Shown: in pieces, positions 29,656-38,575 of the stretch
How the letters are laid out: every line of letters begins with the position of its first letter
Position numbering within the stretch: position 1 is the first letter of the stretch
Made by a program: the position numbers and the translations under genes
Assembly (NCBI GenBank): GCA_019090455.1
Contig: JAHRWA010000030.1
Span: 1 to 64,000 of the forward strand
Source of the DNA: Pseudomonadales bacterium
GTDB taxonomy: Bacteria > Pseudomonadota > Gammaproteobacteria > Pseudomonadales > DC-out160
Direction: 5' to 3'
Length of the DNA stretch: 64,000 bases
The notes under the pieces: generated by a model
Database searches by the model: none
What the model was told of the DNA's origin: nothing
What the model saw: the letters and a program-made list of their open reading frames with translations, nothing else

Positions 29656-30441
29656 ATGGCGATATTGCAATACGTTCTACCCATCCTCATTTTTCTAGGC
29701 GCAGTGGGCTGCGCCTTTATCAATATAAAACAAGACAAAGGTCCAATCTTTATTGGGGCCATCGCATTTTTGCTACTGCTTTTTCTCGGCTTCAACCTTT
29801 ACTTAACCGCGAGCACTAGCAGCGAAAAAGAGGATCTCATGGCACAGGTCGACGTAGGGCTTGCCTGGCAAAAACGCAGCGTTGCTAACTTGCAAAGTAT
29901 CCTGGCAACATTAACTCCCGATAGCGACCAAAAAACACAAGAAATAAAGAAACTCGTCAAGCTCGGCTGGACTATCGATAACCCCATGTTTGAAGAGAGC
30001 TTTGCCGCGGATGAGGCTCGCCAAAAACTATTGGCCCTCGCCCCCCCACCCAATCACCCAGTCACTGTTAACAATTTGCCCGCCAACATCAATCCCATCA
30101 TCACCAGACTTGCGATGGAAGAGTTAGGCCACATGATGGCGACACCTGATCCGGAAGGAGAGGAGGATGTTGATTTCGAGGAGGAGGAAGACGAAGAAGA
30201 GGAGGAGGGCTTAAAAATCGCGAATGTAATGTTCTACGGTAAATTGGTGCGTAACTCAGACATAAAACTCATCGCCTACACCCTCATACGATCAGGCGTA
30301 CAATTGAAAATGCTTCGACCCTACAAAAAAGCCACTCGTAAAAATGCTCGTACGGTTGAATTAGACTGGTCAAAAATGTACAAAAACCGAAAGAAAGTAA
30401 CCGTACAAAGCTTGGAAAAAGCCAAGAGCTTTAAACGCTAA
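29656..30441 (+). CDS. Two-TM protein with acidic tract, unknown
   Basis: I do not recognise this 261-residue protein. Two hydrophobic helices form the N-terminus (about residues 5-23 and 30-48), so it is an inner-membrane protein with most of its mass on one side. The soluble part starts with a charged helix, has a Pro-rich turn (LAPPPNHP), then a run of Glu/Asp at about 165-185 that is nearly uninterrupted. A basic C-terminal segment follows (KKATRKNARTVEL and KNRKKVTVQSLEKAK). Acidic and basic halves could pair within or between subunits. The ribosome binding site is weak. It is transcribed toward the minus-strand island genes, from which 75 bp separate it. Confidence 0.6.
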   Translation: MAILQYVLPILIFLGAVGCAFINIKQDKGPIFIGAIAFLLLLFLGFNLYLTASTSSEKEDLMAQVDVGLAWQKRSVANLQSILATLTPDSDQKTQEIKKLVKLGWTIDNPMFEESFAADEARQKLLALAPPPNHPVTVNNLPANINPIITRLAMEELGHMMATPDPEGEEDVDFEEEEDEEEEEGLKIANVMFYGKLVRNSDIKLIAYTLIRSGVQLKMLRPYKKATRKNARTVELDWSKMYKNRKKVTVQSLEKAKSFKR

Positions 30442-30516
30442 AACCGATGCAAACAATCAAAGGAATAGAAACGATACTGGTTATTCTAAATCATTTACCC
30501 TTTAAAACCGTCAAAT

Positions 30517-31209
30517 CTAAGCTAGAGAGCCTTCTACTTTTGCGTCGTAAATTTCCTTATTGTAAGGAAACAGCAAATTAAGAAAAACAATAAAAGAACC
30601 CACGAACTCAGTTAACTCGCCTCTCTTTGGTGACTCCATCATTCCTTCAACAACAACAAGAAGAATGAAATACGCGGCAATATGATAATTTTGGGGGATG
30701 GGGACACCGAAGTTTTCAAAGAACCGTCTTGCCTTTTCATTCTTTCTATAAAGTGGTGTGACAACAAATAAATAGCTCAACAAAATAAGCGCAAATCCAG
30801 TACCAAAGATCATCTTATTAATTTTCTTACCGCCGACCACCATATTATGCAAGTTAGTCTCACTTTGCGCATTATTCGCTTTAAAAAACTCGGAGCTTTC
30901 CACATCAAATAATCGCTGCCCCCATGAGATTTCTTCGCCTGCGCCAAAAAGGAAAAAAAACGTCAACAACCCTGTGACCATCATAAAGGGGAGGCTACGT
31001 TTTCCCTTTAGTTTAACAAACCGACTACCACAAACGACCATACTAGCTAACAATCCTACAACCGTTAACCATTCAATAAAGCCATCTTCAACCACGTATT
31101 TTTCACGATAAAATGCATGATCTGCAAATGAAAAGTAAACGCCTGTGCCAAACAACACTGCCACAACCAATAACACACCTATTTCCACTCGCCCCATCAC
31201 CTTAATCAT
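30517..31209 (-). CDS. Membrane protein with GEEISWGQR motif
   Basis: A 230-residue inner-membrane protein with about five or six helices. The striking feature is a polar motif at a helix end, GAGEEISWGQR (Glu92, Glu93, Trp96, Arg99), followed by NAQSETNLHN (Gln115, Glu117, Asn119, His121). I recall these paired motifs from a widespread family of uncharacterised membrane proteins. Two Glu, an Arg and a His within 30 residues at the membrane interface look like an active site. The spacing EE-x5-R differs from the CAAX-protease motif. The start at 31209 has GGAGG 10 nt upstream. It is the most downstream gene of the minus-strand island. Confidence 0.7.
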   Translation of the reverse strand: MIKVMGRVEIGVLLVVAVLFGTGVYFSFADHAFYREKYVVEDGFIEWLTVVGLLASMVVCGSRFVKLKGKRSLPFMMVTGLLTFFFLFGAGEEISWGQRLFDVESSEFFKANNAQSETNLHNMVVGGKKINKMIFGTGFALILLSYLFVVTPLYRKNEKARRFFENFGVPIPQNYHIAAYFILLVVVEGMMESPKRGELTEFVGSFIVFLNLLFPYNKEIYDAKVEGSLA

Positions 31210-31326
31210 TTAAAAACTGCCTCCACTCATTCAATTGTTATTTCGATTCTTATTCACAGACTCTTGATTCAACGACAGCGATAAAGACAACGCCATCAAA
31301 AATAATAATGACAACATCATCAATTG

Positions 31327-31965
31327 TTACGCCGTATTTAGCACTCTCAATTTCATTAGCTTGGATACGCTACACGAAACCAGATACCCCATAGCGTACA
31401 GTATCAAAAAGGGATCGATTAAGTAGTCCCATACATTATTTGATTCATAGATTCGCAGTTGATAAGCAACAACACTCAGCGATAACCAGATAACGGTCAA
31501 ATAGAAACGAGCCCACCATGCCGCCAAGCAAACTAACAATAAGCCCAACGCAAAGCCTAGATTTCCGTATCCCCAGCCATAAGTATCAACGGCTCCCCAA
31601 CCCAGCGCAAAAGGGTATAACACAAGTGACATTATCACTGTAACCATCAGCATTAGTTGGCGATCCCTCGTATTGGGCAATGATATAACACCCTTAAAAT
31701 CAAAGCCAACAAACAAAATAGAGGCGATTGAAATGGAGCATAACAACAACGTTCCCACACTAAAGTCCCCACTAAACCCTCGGATCAATATCAACAAGGA
31801 TTCCCCGGACACGGGCACTACCAGCGCAATCACTCCCACTATCGCAACACCCCACCGCACCGCTAACGGATATTGACGGCACCAAGACCACCTCAATATC
31901 GCCGCTAAGTAGACGAGTCCACATCCAAAAAGAGCAAAGATCGACACCACTTGATCAGTTATCAT
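31327..31965 (-). CDS. Six-TM membrane protein coupled to sialidase-like gene
   Basis: A 212-residue, very hydrophobic protein with about six transmembrane helices and short loops; no family recognised. Its ATG at 31965 overlaps the TGA of the sialidase-like gene in an ATGA and has AGGGG 8 nt upstream, so translation is coupled and the two products probably act together. Loops are rich in Trp, Tyr and Gly (WGAVDTYGWGYGNLGF), as in proteins handling lipid or glycan substrates, but no catalytic motif is evident. It may be the membrane partner of the sialidase-like protein. Confidence 0.7.
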   Translation of the reverse strand: MITDQVVSIFALFGCGLVYLAAILRWSWCRQYPLAVRWGVAIVGVIALVVPVSGESLLILIRGFSGDFSVGTLLLCSISIASILFVGFDFKGVISLPNTRDRQLMLMVTVIMSLVLYPFALGWGAVDTYGWGYGNLGFALGLLLVCLAAWWARFYLTVIWLSLSVVAYQLRIYESNNVWDYLIDPFLILYAMGYLVSCSVSKLMKLRVLNTA

Positions 31966-33248
31966 TTTAACAACCCCTCTAACCACACATCATTAAACTC
32001 GACATGTTTAATATGAGTTCGCTTCCACGTATATAACATGTGGTAGCTCCCCCCTTTAGATTGAATCAAAGTGGGGTAAGAAAAACGATTAGCACGCATT
32101 TTAGATTCATTCTCAAAATCATGGATCACAGCCCATTGCTGGCCATTATCCTCAGAATACGCGAGAGACAATATATTGCGTTGATCCGGTGAATTATTAA
32201 AGACCATCAGCAGGCTTCCGTCCGCTCTACGCAATGCCGACAAACCGGAATTGGGATTAAACAATGACACCGCCTCGGGTACAACGTTCTCTTTGCTATG
32301 CCTTTGAATCTCTTTTCGTAAAATTCGGTTTAGCTTGGCACTTGCCGAACGCAAAAATACAACTGCGTCGTCTCCACTGACCGGAACGACCAAGGGCTGT
32401 AAAGCCCCCCTCGCCCACCATAATCTTTGTTTCCCTAACAACTCGCCGTTCTTATCGATACGAATTATTTCAGGGAACTTCCCAATAAACTCATGATAAA
32501 CAGGCAAGCCCATAGTCCCATCTTCATAATAGAAAGGTTTACTCTTTACCAAGGTACTAATATTAATAAAGGGAGAGGTCACTATTCTCCGAGACGGCCC
32601 CCAAGTCTGCCCATTATCATCGGAATACATCACGGCAATAGAGCTGCCGGCCCAACCACCCACGGAAACCGTCACATAGAACAACCAAACTCGGCCATAG
32701 GAATCTTTAGTGATAACGGGGTTGCCCAATTTCTTGATGTAACGTGACAAATCCTTCTGCGCCAATTCGCGGGATGCAATCGCATGGCTAGCGCTCCATG
32801 AAGAGAATCCCCGTTGCACAGAATCGGCATTGATAGCAGTGGCGTCCTCACTAATCGAATTTTGACTGCGTGGTTGTGGGGCTTTGTCGTGGAGATTCAA
32901 AGTGGCTTGCATTATGACAGTGTCCCGACTGCCTTCCCGAGTCCCTCCGTACCACACTGCACTCAAAATTCCATTCTCTATTTCTACGACAGAAGCAGAG
33001 TGCACCTCTGCCGTCACTCCATCGGAGACCTGTCGCACACGATATAGACTGGACTGCTCTTTGAACGTATCTTGGGCAGCGGACTTACCTTGGACATTAA
33101 ATGCCGGCGGCGCAGGTAAGCTTGACCATTGAGCAACGAGAGCACCCAATATACCCAGCACAATAACTAGGCCGACATAGGAGCCATATCCTCTAGAGGA
33201 GATAGCTTGCGCTTTTGGTGGCCTGTTAGATTCCACATTCGATGACAT
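31962..33248 (-). CDS. Membrane-anchored sialidase-like (BNR) protein
   Basis: A six-bladed beta-propeller protein of the sialidase/BNR superfamily, anchored by one N-terminal helix (residues about 21-41) with the propeller in the periplasm. Two Asp-boxes are visible (SDDNGQTWG at 209-217 and SEDNGQQWA further on). The N-terminal blade reads AVWYGGTREGSRDTVIM, close to the AVWFGG-REG signature of bacterial exo-sialidase-like proteins. The classical FRIP motif is not obvious, so sialidase activity is not assured; binding or hydrolysis of another acidic sugar is possible. I start at ATG 33248, because the upstream TTG extension runs into tandem repeats. It is coupled to the downstream six-TM gene. 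Confidence 0.8.
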   Translation of the reverse strand: MSSNVESNRPPKAQAISSRGYGSYVGLVIVLGILGALVAQWSSLPAPPAFNVQGKSAAQDTFKEQSSLYRVRQVSDGVTAEVHSASVVEIENGILSAVWYGGTREGSRDTVIMQATLNLHDKAPQPRSQNSISEDATAINADSVQRGFSSWSASHAIASRELAQKDLSRYIKKLGNPVITKDSYGRVWLFYVTVSVGGWAGSSIAVMYSDDNGQTWGPSRRIVTSPFINISTLVKSKPFYYEDGTMGLPVYHEFIGKFPEIIRIDKNGELLGKQRLWWARGALQPLVVPVSGDDAVVFLRSASAKLNRILRKEIQRHSKENVVPEAVSLFNPNSGLSALRRADGSLLMVFNNSPDQRNILSLAYSEDNGQQWAVIHDFENESKMRANRFSYPTLIQSKGGSYHMLYTWKRTHIKHVEFNDVWLEGLLK

Positions 33249-33261
33249 AGGTTTTGTTGAT

Positions 33262-33312
33262 CCCTTAAGTTCCCTGATCAATTAAGTTCTTCCGTCAATT
33301 AAGTTCTTTGGA
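33262..33312. repeat. 17-bp tandem repeat, three copies
   Basis: Three contiguous 17-bp units sharing the core TTAAGTTC lie just upstream of the sialidase-like gene. The second and third match at 13 or more of 17 positions and the first is more degenerate. Different in sequence and period from the 12-bp array 80 bp further on. Confidence 0.75.
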
Positions 33313-33390
33313 TCACTATCGACTGAAAGCGAGGGGGATTCTCTCCAAATCAGATTCATTGTCAAGCCTGTTCCGCTCCCACCTCTAAAT

Positions 33391-33438
33391 CCATACCGAC
33401 ATCCATAGTTACATCCATAACAACGTCCATAACAACAG
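33391..33438. repeat. 12-bp tandem repeat, four copies
   Basis: Four 12-bp units beginning CCATA sit between the divergent sialidase-like gene and dapE. The period is a multiple of three, so it produces a false repetitive reading frame on the minus strand that I do not accept as a gene. Confidence 0.75.
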
Positions 33439-33514
33439 CCACATAAACGGATTGAAATTTAAAACGATACGAACCTAAATCGATGTTATTATAGCCAGCC
33501 AGTTTAATTGACTC

Positions 33515-34681
33515 ATGGACTTCCCTATTATGCCGTCTGCCCAGACTCATGCTGCAGTGACTCTTACCGAAGCATTAATCCGCAAGCATTCTATCACGCC
33601 TATTGATGGCGGCTGCCAAGCCTTAATGATTCAGCGCCTAGAGAAAATCGGTTTTCAGGTCGAAGTTTTAAATTTTGGCGACGTCACCAATTTTTGGGCC
33701 AGACGCGGAGAAGACAGTCCCCTCTTAACATTTGCTGGCCACACCGATGTGGTACCCACAGGCCCATTAGATTTATGGAATACGGACCCTTTTGAACCCA
33801 CGATTATCGATGGAATTCTCTATGGCCGTGGCGCAGCTGACATGAAAGGAAGTCTCGCCGCGATGGTGGTAGCCTGTGAAAACTTTGTCGCCAACAATCC
33901 GACTCATACCGGCTCCATTGGCTTTCTCATTACCAGCGATGAAGAAGGCATAGCCGTTAATGGAACCGTAAAAGTTGTTGAGCATCTTGAAAAGAGAAAG
34001 GAGAAAATCGATTATTGTATCGTAGGTGAACCCACCAGCAGCCACCAAGTCGGTGATACCGTAAAAAACGGTAGACGAGGCTCGCTAGGCGCTAAGCTTG
34101 TCATCAAAGGAATTCAAGGTCACGTTGCCTACCCCCAACTAGCAAGCAATCCAATACATCTTGCGATGCCAGCTATTGACGAATTAAGCAAGGCCGTCTG
34201 GGATGAAGGCAATGAATTTTTTCCTGCGACCTCGTTCCAAGTTTCCAATATCAACAGCGGTACAGGTGCCACCAATGTGATACCCGGGGACATTGAAATC
34301 GTATTTAATTTCCGCTTTTCCACAGAACAGACGGAACAAGATTTACGGCAAAAGACGGAAGCTATATTGAAAAAACACCAACTCAACTACCATATCGAAT
34401 GGAACCTAAGTGGCCACCCCTTTCTCACCTCCACAGGCCCTCTTATCGCTGCAATGAAAAAATCGATACAACAAGCTGCTGGTATTGAAACAGAATTATC
34501 CACGTCAGGCGGCACATCCGATGGCCGGTTTATCGCACCCACCGGAACTCAAGTGGTGGAACTAGGCCCCTGCAATAGCACCATACATAAAGTAAATGAA
34601 TGTATCGCCATAGATGAGCTTCCTCTCTTAACCACAATGTATGAGCATTGTTTAGAATACTTACTGCCGAACAAATCATGA
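33515..34681 (+). CDS. dapE: Succinyl-diaminopimelate desuccinylase
   Basis: Di-zinc M20 hydrolase that releases succinate from N-succinyl-LL-diaminopimelate. Metal and catalytic residues sit in [12 protein letters not shown] (His), [18 protein letters not shown] (bridging Asp), [17 protein letters not shown] (catalytic Glu pair), VGEPTSS and the C-terminal [15 protein letters not shown] (His). The dimerisation region has [12 protein letters not shown] and [14 protein letters not shown]. The ATG at 33515 gives 388 residues; ATG 33530 ([10 protein letters not shown]) is an equally plausible start. rlmA overlaps its stop codon. Relatives often have dapD nearby; it is not seen in this window. 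Confidence 0.96.
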   Translation: MDFPIMPSAQTHAAVTLTEALIRKHSITPIDGGCQALMIQRLEKIGFQVEVLNFGDVTNFWARRGEDSPLLTFAGHTDVVPTGPLDLWNTDPFEPTIIDGILYGRGAADMKGSLAAMVVACENFVANNPTHTGSIGFLITSDEEGIAVNGTVKVVEHLEKRKEKIDYCIVGEPTSSHQVGDTVKNGRRGSLGAKLVIKGIQGHVAYPQLASNPIHLAMPAIDELSKAVWDEGNEFFPATSFQVSNINSGTGATNVIPGDIEIVFNFRFSTEQTEQDLRQKTEAILKKHQLNYHIEWNLSGHPFLTSTGPLIAAMKKSIQQAAGIETELSTSGGTSDGRFIAPTGTQVVELGPCNSTIHKVNECIAIDELPLLTTMYEHCLEYLLPNKS

Positions 34682-35649
34682 CCTCTCGATGGAATCTAGC
34701 TAGGTTAATTTGCCCACTGTGCAAACTCCCTTTGGTTGCGATCCTACCCACCGAGAGTGATACTCAGGTGAGGTCTAAATCTAGGCCTATGTCTATGGCT
34801 TGCGATAATAACCACAGCTTTGATATTGGTAAGCCGGGTTATCTGCACCTAATTCCTGCACAAAATAAACGCTCCAAAGAACCTGGCGACAATAAAGAAA
34901 TGATCGCTGCTAGAAAACGGTTTTTATCTAAAGGCTACTATCAGCCTATTAGCGCGGGAATCAACCACTCTATCAATCACTACATCACTCGCACAATGCA
35001 GCAACATGAGACAGATAAAACCAATACTTCACTACAAATCCTAGATCTAGGCTGTGGAGAAGGATACTACACGACACAATTAAACCAGCATTTACAGCGA
35101 CAACCAGTTCCACAACGACAACCTAACCCACTACCACACCTAATGAATTTGTACGGTTTGGATATATCCAAATCCGCTATTCAACAGGCCGCCAAACGCA
35201 GCACTGACATCATTTGGTTAGTCGCCAACAGTAGCGACATTCCGTTACCGGATAACAGTGTTGATATTGTATTTTCGATATTTAGCCCCATTGTCGCTGA
35301 GGAATGCCATCGCATTCTGGCTCCTGGTGGGAAACTCATCACCGCTACCGCAGAATCACAGCACCTATTATCACTACGCGAATTAATCTACGACGAAGTG
35401 AAACACTACAAAAACGGTAAACTTGAAGAACAACTTGCCCCTTACTTCACCTGCCAAGAAACAGAGGTGATAAACCATTCCTTACAATTGACGCTTTCAG
35501 CAGACGTACTTGACCTACTTCTGATGACGCCGCACTATTGGCGCACCACGGCAGAGAAAAGAATGCACCTTGCCTCGTTAAGCTCTCTAGCAACTGAATT
35601 ATCAGTTCAACTTCAAGTCTTCACAACCCAGCCCAAGGCAACACCATGA
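34678..35649 (+). CDS. rlmA: 23S rRNA (guanine-N1)-methyltransferase RlmA
   Basis: SAM-dependent enzyme that methylates N1 of a guanine in helix 35 of 23S rRNA (G745 in E. coli). The N-terminal zinc site has CPLC and CDNNH. Then come [20 protein letters not shown] and [14 protein letters not shown], which are family signatures, followed by the SAM motif [14 protein letters not shown] and [19 protein letters not shown]. At 323 residues it is about 50 longer than E. coli RlmA. The excess includes a loop with a duplicated QRQPxP motif, encoded by an 18-bp tandem repeat at 35095-35130. The ATG overlaps the dapE TGA in an ATGA. Confidence 0.9.
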   Translation: MTSRWNLARLICPLCKLPLVAILPTESDTQVRSKSRPMSMACDNNHSFDIGKPGYLHLIPAQNKRSKEPGDNKEMIAARKRFLSKGYYQPISAGINHSINHYITRTMQQHETDKTNTSLQILDLGCGEGYYTTQLNQHLQRQPVPQRQPNPLPHLMNLYGLDISKSAIQQAAKRSTDIIWLVANSSDIPLPDNSVDIVFSIFSPIVAEECHRILAPGGKLITATAESQHLLSLRELIYDEVKHYKNGKLEEQLAPYFTCQETEVINHSLQLTLSADVLDLLLMTPHYWRTTAEKRMHLASLSSLATELSVQLQVFTTQPKATP

Positions 35650-36035
35650 GCACCTCCAGCGAAAAATCACCTGATATCGAAATATACGTCCAAGATACGA
35701 CACTGACAGAAATCACAGAATGGTTAGACAATGTCTTTGATACTTTAGCCCAGACAAAATCACAGAAAAATCAATCATACTATCAAGCTTCATGGCAAAA
35801 CATTTCCATGACAATACTGGTTTTTAAACACGTTATAAAAGGCTATACCAGCATCTGGATAGATTCACCTAATAGCCCCTGGAAAAACGATATTGAGTGC
35901 GCCAGAGATGCTCAAATAGCCTTTAAAACCGATGTCCGATGTATCCAGGGCAGTTGGGAAGATTCTGAAGACCCCGATTTATGGTGGTTCATTAACAACG
36001 AAGGTGAAGGGTCTTTAATTTGGAAAACAGATTAG
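35646..36035 (+). CDS. Hypothetical 129-aa protein coupled to rlmA
   Basis: Soluble alpha/beta-looking protein of 129 residues; family not recognised. Its ATG overlaps the rlmA stop (ATGA), so expression is coupled to rlmA. It is acidic, has no signal peptide or membrane helix, and contains several Trp residues in the second half (SWEDSEDPDLWWFINNEGEG). That style recalls small bacterial proteins of regulatory or immunity type, but nothing decisive. Coding is supported by the overlap and by steady composition along its length. Confidence 0.65.
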   Translation: MSTSSEKSPDIEIYVQDTTLTEITEWLDNVFDTLAQTKSQKNQSYYQASWQNISMTILVFKHVIKGYTSIWIDSPNSPWKNDIECARDAQIAFKTDVRCIQGSWEDSEDPDLWWFINNEGEGSLIWKTD

Positions 36036-36094
36036 CGTTACGTCTTCGTATACAGCGACTATATTGGCCGCTATTATTATCCTCACCTCGAACT

Positions 36095-36166
36095 AAGTAC
36101 TAAACTTACTCAAAGTACTAAGCTCACTCAAAACACTAGATTCACTCTCAGTATTAGGCTCACAGA
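36095..36166. repeat. 18-bp tandem repeat, four copies, before prsT
   Basis: Four 18-bp units, beginning AAGTACTAAACTTACTCA and progressively degenerate toward prsT, run without gaps and end 20 bp before the chosen start codon. They fill most of the leader of the prsTKR genes. The units share the core AGTACTA with the 18-bp array upstream of prsR. Confidence 0.8.
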
Positions 36167-36186
36167 ATATGCAAAAGGGTTTCCTT

Positions 36187-38535
36187 ATGGCGCAGTCTCA
36201 TCTTTTTTCACGCGTAGGCCAAATGGCACTCACCATCGCGTTAACCCTACTAATCCTGATCTGCGCCGCCAATTTGACCGGATGCCAGCAAGAAGACCCA
36301 AAAGCAAGCATTGATCACCACCTTTATTTAGCCGAAAGTTACGTTAAACAAGGTCAACTAAAAGCCGCCATACTCGAAGCCAGAACCATTCTCAGTTTGG
36401 CACCGGGAAATCCTCGAGCCATTTTCGTCATCGCCAAAACCATGCTCATATCAGGAGATGCCAGATCGGCTGAAAAGAAAATAGCAGAACTTGTAAAAAC
36501 GGATCCTACCAACCCAGACTATGCTTTTTCATTGGTCGATGCATTACTCAAACTAAAACAACAACACTCCGCATCTTTCGAATTAACACGGTATGAAAAA
36601 GCGGGCGGGCAATTAACGGATCAATACTACACATTAATCGGTAGAAGCCACCTCCTGGCTAAAGATTTTGAAAAGGCAAAACAGGGCTTTCAACGTTCAT
36701 TAGAAATCCTCCCAGACAACCCAGACGCTCTCCTGGGTTTGGCTCAAACCGCTCACCAAGAAAACCAACTTGACGAGCGGGATAGCTTCCTTCAAAAGGC
36801 AATAGATAGCTCTCCCGAACATATTGAAACCTGGCTATGGAAAGCAATGACGGCAATGAGCTCGGAAAACTACCCCGATGCAGAAGAGGGGTTTTCTAAC
36901 GCCCTGCTCGAAATGCAACGATTCGATACCATGACGGCAACAAAATACCTAACCCTCAATGGACTAGTGCAGGCACTCATTGCCCAAGGGAAAACTGATG
37001 ATGCGCTTCGCTATTCAGAAACCCTCTCCAATAGTGCTCAAGGGAAATTACAAAGTAGCTTTAAGGATGCCGTCAGCGCATTTCAAACCGGTGATTTTTC
37101 AATAGCCGAAAAAGTATTCCAAGAAATTCTTGAACAGGCTCCAGCCCACGGCGTGACGGGTACAGCACTGGGTATCATAAGTTATTCTCAGGGTGATTTT
37201 GCTGAAGCCGAAAGCTACCTGACTCAAGTGTTAGCAGGTGGCGACAAGGTTCCTGATCAAGCTTATAAACTACTTGCGGTAACCCGTTTAAAATTAGACT
37301 TAGCAGAAGAATGCCTCGATATTATTTCCAATGGACTCAAGGCCCTGGGGGAAGACCCCGACCTCTACTCTATCCAAGGTCTAGCTCATTTAAAGTTAGG
37401 CAATCTGGATGAGTCGCGTAAGTCGCTCAATAAAGCACTCACTATCAAACCCGGACACCTTCCAGCCCAAATCACGATGGCCAACTTACACATCACAGAG
37501 AAAAACTATGATGATGCATTGCAAATCTATAACAAAACCCTTGAAAAAAACCCCAATAGCATGGTTGCCTTAAAAGGCGTTATGGACGCTACCACGGCAC
37601 AAGGCAAGCCTGAAAATGGAATTAAAATTCTTAAAAAACTAAAGAAAAAACATCCCGAAAGTATCAATCCCACTCTCATTCTTAGCGCCTCACACCTGAA
37701 AAACCGAGAATATGACGACGCAATACAGTACGCTCAGCAGGCATCAAAACTAAAACCCGACAATCAAAAAATCAATCATCTTTTAGCGACAACTTACTAC
37801 CTAAAATCCACCAGCCTGATTGCTGAAAAAGACGTCCCCGGCGCATTGAAATTCGTCCGCAAAGCGCATAAAAAATCTCCCAATTCAATCCCCATCCTCC
37901 TCGCCAACATTAAGTTAGAAATGCAATCGAACAACAAAGCGCTAGGCGAGAAAATTGCCCAGAAATTCATTCAAAACAATCCAGAAAATCATCAAGGGTT
38001 TGAAATATTGGGCGACATTCAAATCCGACAATCTCGTTTTATTGAAGCGGTAGAAAACTTGGAAAAAGCATGGGCAATCTCACAAAACCATTTGCTCGGC
38101 ATGAAACTTTTTCGAGCCAAAAACGCCCTACGCCAGGACGATGATTCACTAAAACACCTTCAACAGTGGGCCACCAATAGCGACGATGACCCTGAAAGAC
38201 AATTTACTCTGGCCATGGCGTATCAAGAATCACAACAACCGGCAAAAGCAATAGAACAATACGAGGCCGTATTACAGCGGAAACCCGATCATGTGGTCTC
38301 ACTGAACAATCTAGCATGGTTATATCAAGAAGCCGGTCACGAAGATGCAGAAAGGCTAGCGAAAAAAGCCAGTGAATTGGCCCCAAAAAGTGCAGCTGTC
38401 ATTGATACCTATGGTTGGATACTGGTACTCCAAGACAAAAATGACGCCGGCATTAAAGTACTGAAAAGGGCTTTAGAACTCGCGCCAAAAAACAAGTATA
38501 TAATTCAACATTTAGCAGAGGCTCAAGCGAAATAG
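36187..38535 (+). CDS. prsT: PEP-CTERM system TPR lipoprotein PrsT
   Basis: Large TPR-repeat lipoprotein of the exosortase/PEP-CTERM system, which sorts proteins to the envelope alongside exopolysaccharide production. The signal peptide has a lipobox ending LTGC (Cys33), and the rest is about 20 tandem TPRs, visible as repeated A-x4-P...A pattern (LAPGNPRAIF, LKPDNQKINHL, LAPKSAAVIDTYGWILV). The 782-residue length and the immediate neighbours prsK and prsR identify it as the PrsT family. I chose ATG 36187, with AAGGG 8-9 nt upstream, over ATG 36169. It probably lies in the periplasm or on the inner face of the outer membrane as a scaffold. No exosortase gene lies in the window. Confidence 0.9.
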   Translation: MAQSHLFSRVGQMALTIALTLLILICAANLTGCQQEDPKASIDHHLYLAESYVKQGQLKAAILEARTILSLAPGNPRAIFVIAKTMLISGDARSAEKKIAELVKTDPTNPDYAFSLVDALLKLKQQHSASFELTRYEKAGGQLTDQYYTLIGRSHLLAKDFEKAKQGFQRSLEILPDNPDALLGLAQTAHQENQLDERDSFLQKAIDSSPEHIETWLWKAMTAMSSENYPDAEEGFSNALLEMQRFDTMTATKYLTLNGLVQALIAQGKTDDALRYSETLSNSAQGKLQSSFKDAVSAFQTGDFSIAEKVFQEILEQAPAHGVTGTALGIISYSQGDFAEAESYLTQVLAGGDKVPDQAYKLLAVTRLKLDLAEECLDIISNGLKALGEDPDLYSIQGLAHLKLGNLDESRKSLNKALTIKPGHLPAQITMANLHITEKNYDDALQIYNKTLEKNPNSMVALKGVMDATTAQGKPENGIKILKKLKKKHPESINPTLILSASHLKNREYDDAIQYAQQASKLKPDNQKINHLLATTYYLKSTSLIAEKDVPGALKFVRKAHKKSPNSIPILLANIKLEMQSNNKALGEKIAQKFIQNNPENHQGFEILGDIQIRQSRFIEAVENLEKAWAISQNHLLGMKLFRAKNALRQDDDSLKHLQQWATNSDDDPERQFTLAMAYQESQQPAKAIEQYEAVLQRKPDHVVSLNNLAWLYQEAGHEDAERLAKKASELAPKSAAVIDTYGWILVLQDKNDAGIKVLKRALELAPKNKYIIQHLAEAQAK

Positions 38536-38575
38536 CTATCATCGAAATCGCTTTCAGAGCGAGCAATCAAACACT

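Noticed and set aside
30517-31209. Assignment of the GEEISWGQR protein as a CAAX/ABI protease
   Set aside because: The CAAX motif requires EExxxR; here Arg is two positions further away and the second motif FxxxH is absent.
33362-33550. A 62-residue minus-strand frame containing VMDV repeats upstream of dapE
   Set aside because: It is an artefact of the 12-bp tandem repeat, has no ribosome binding site and overlaps the dapE start.
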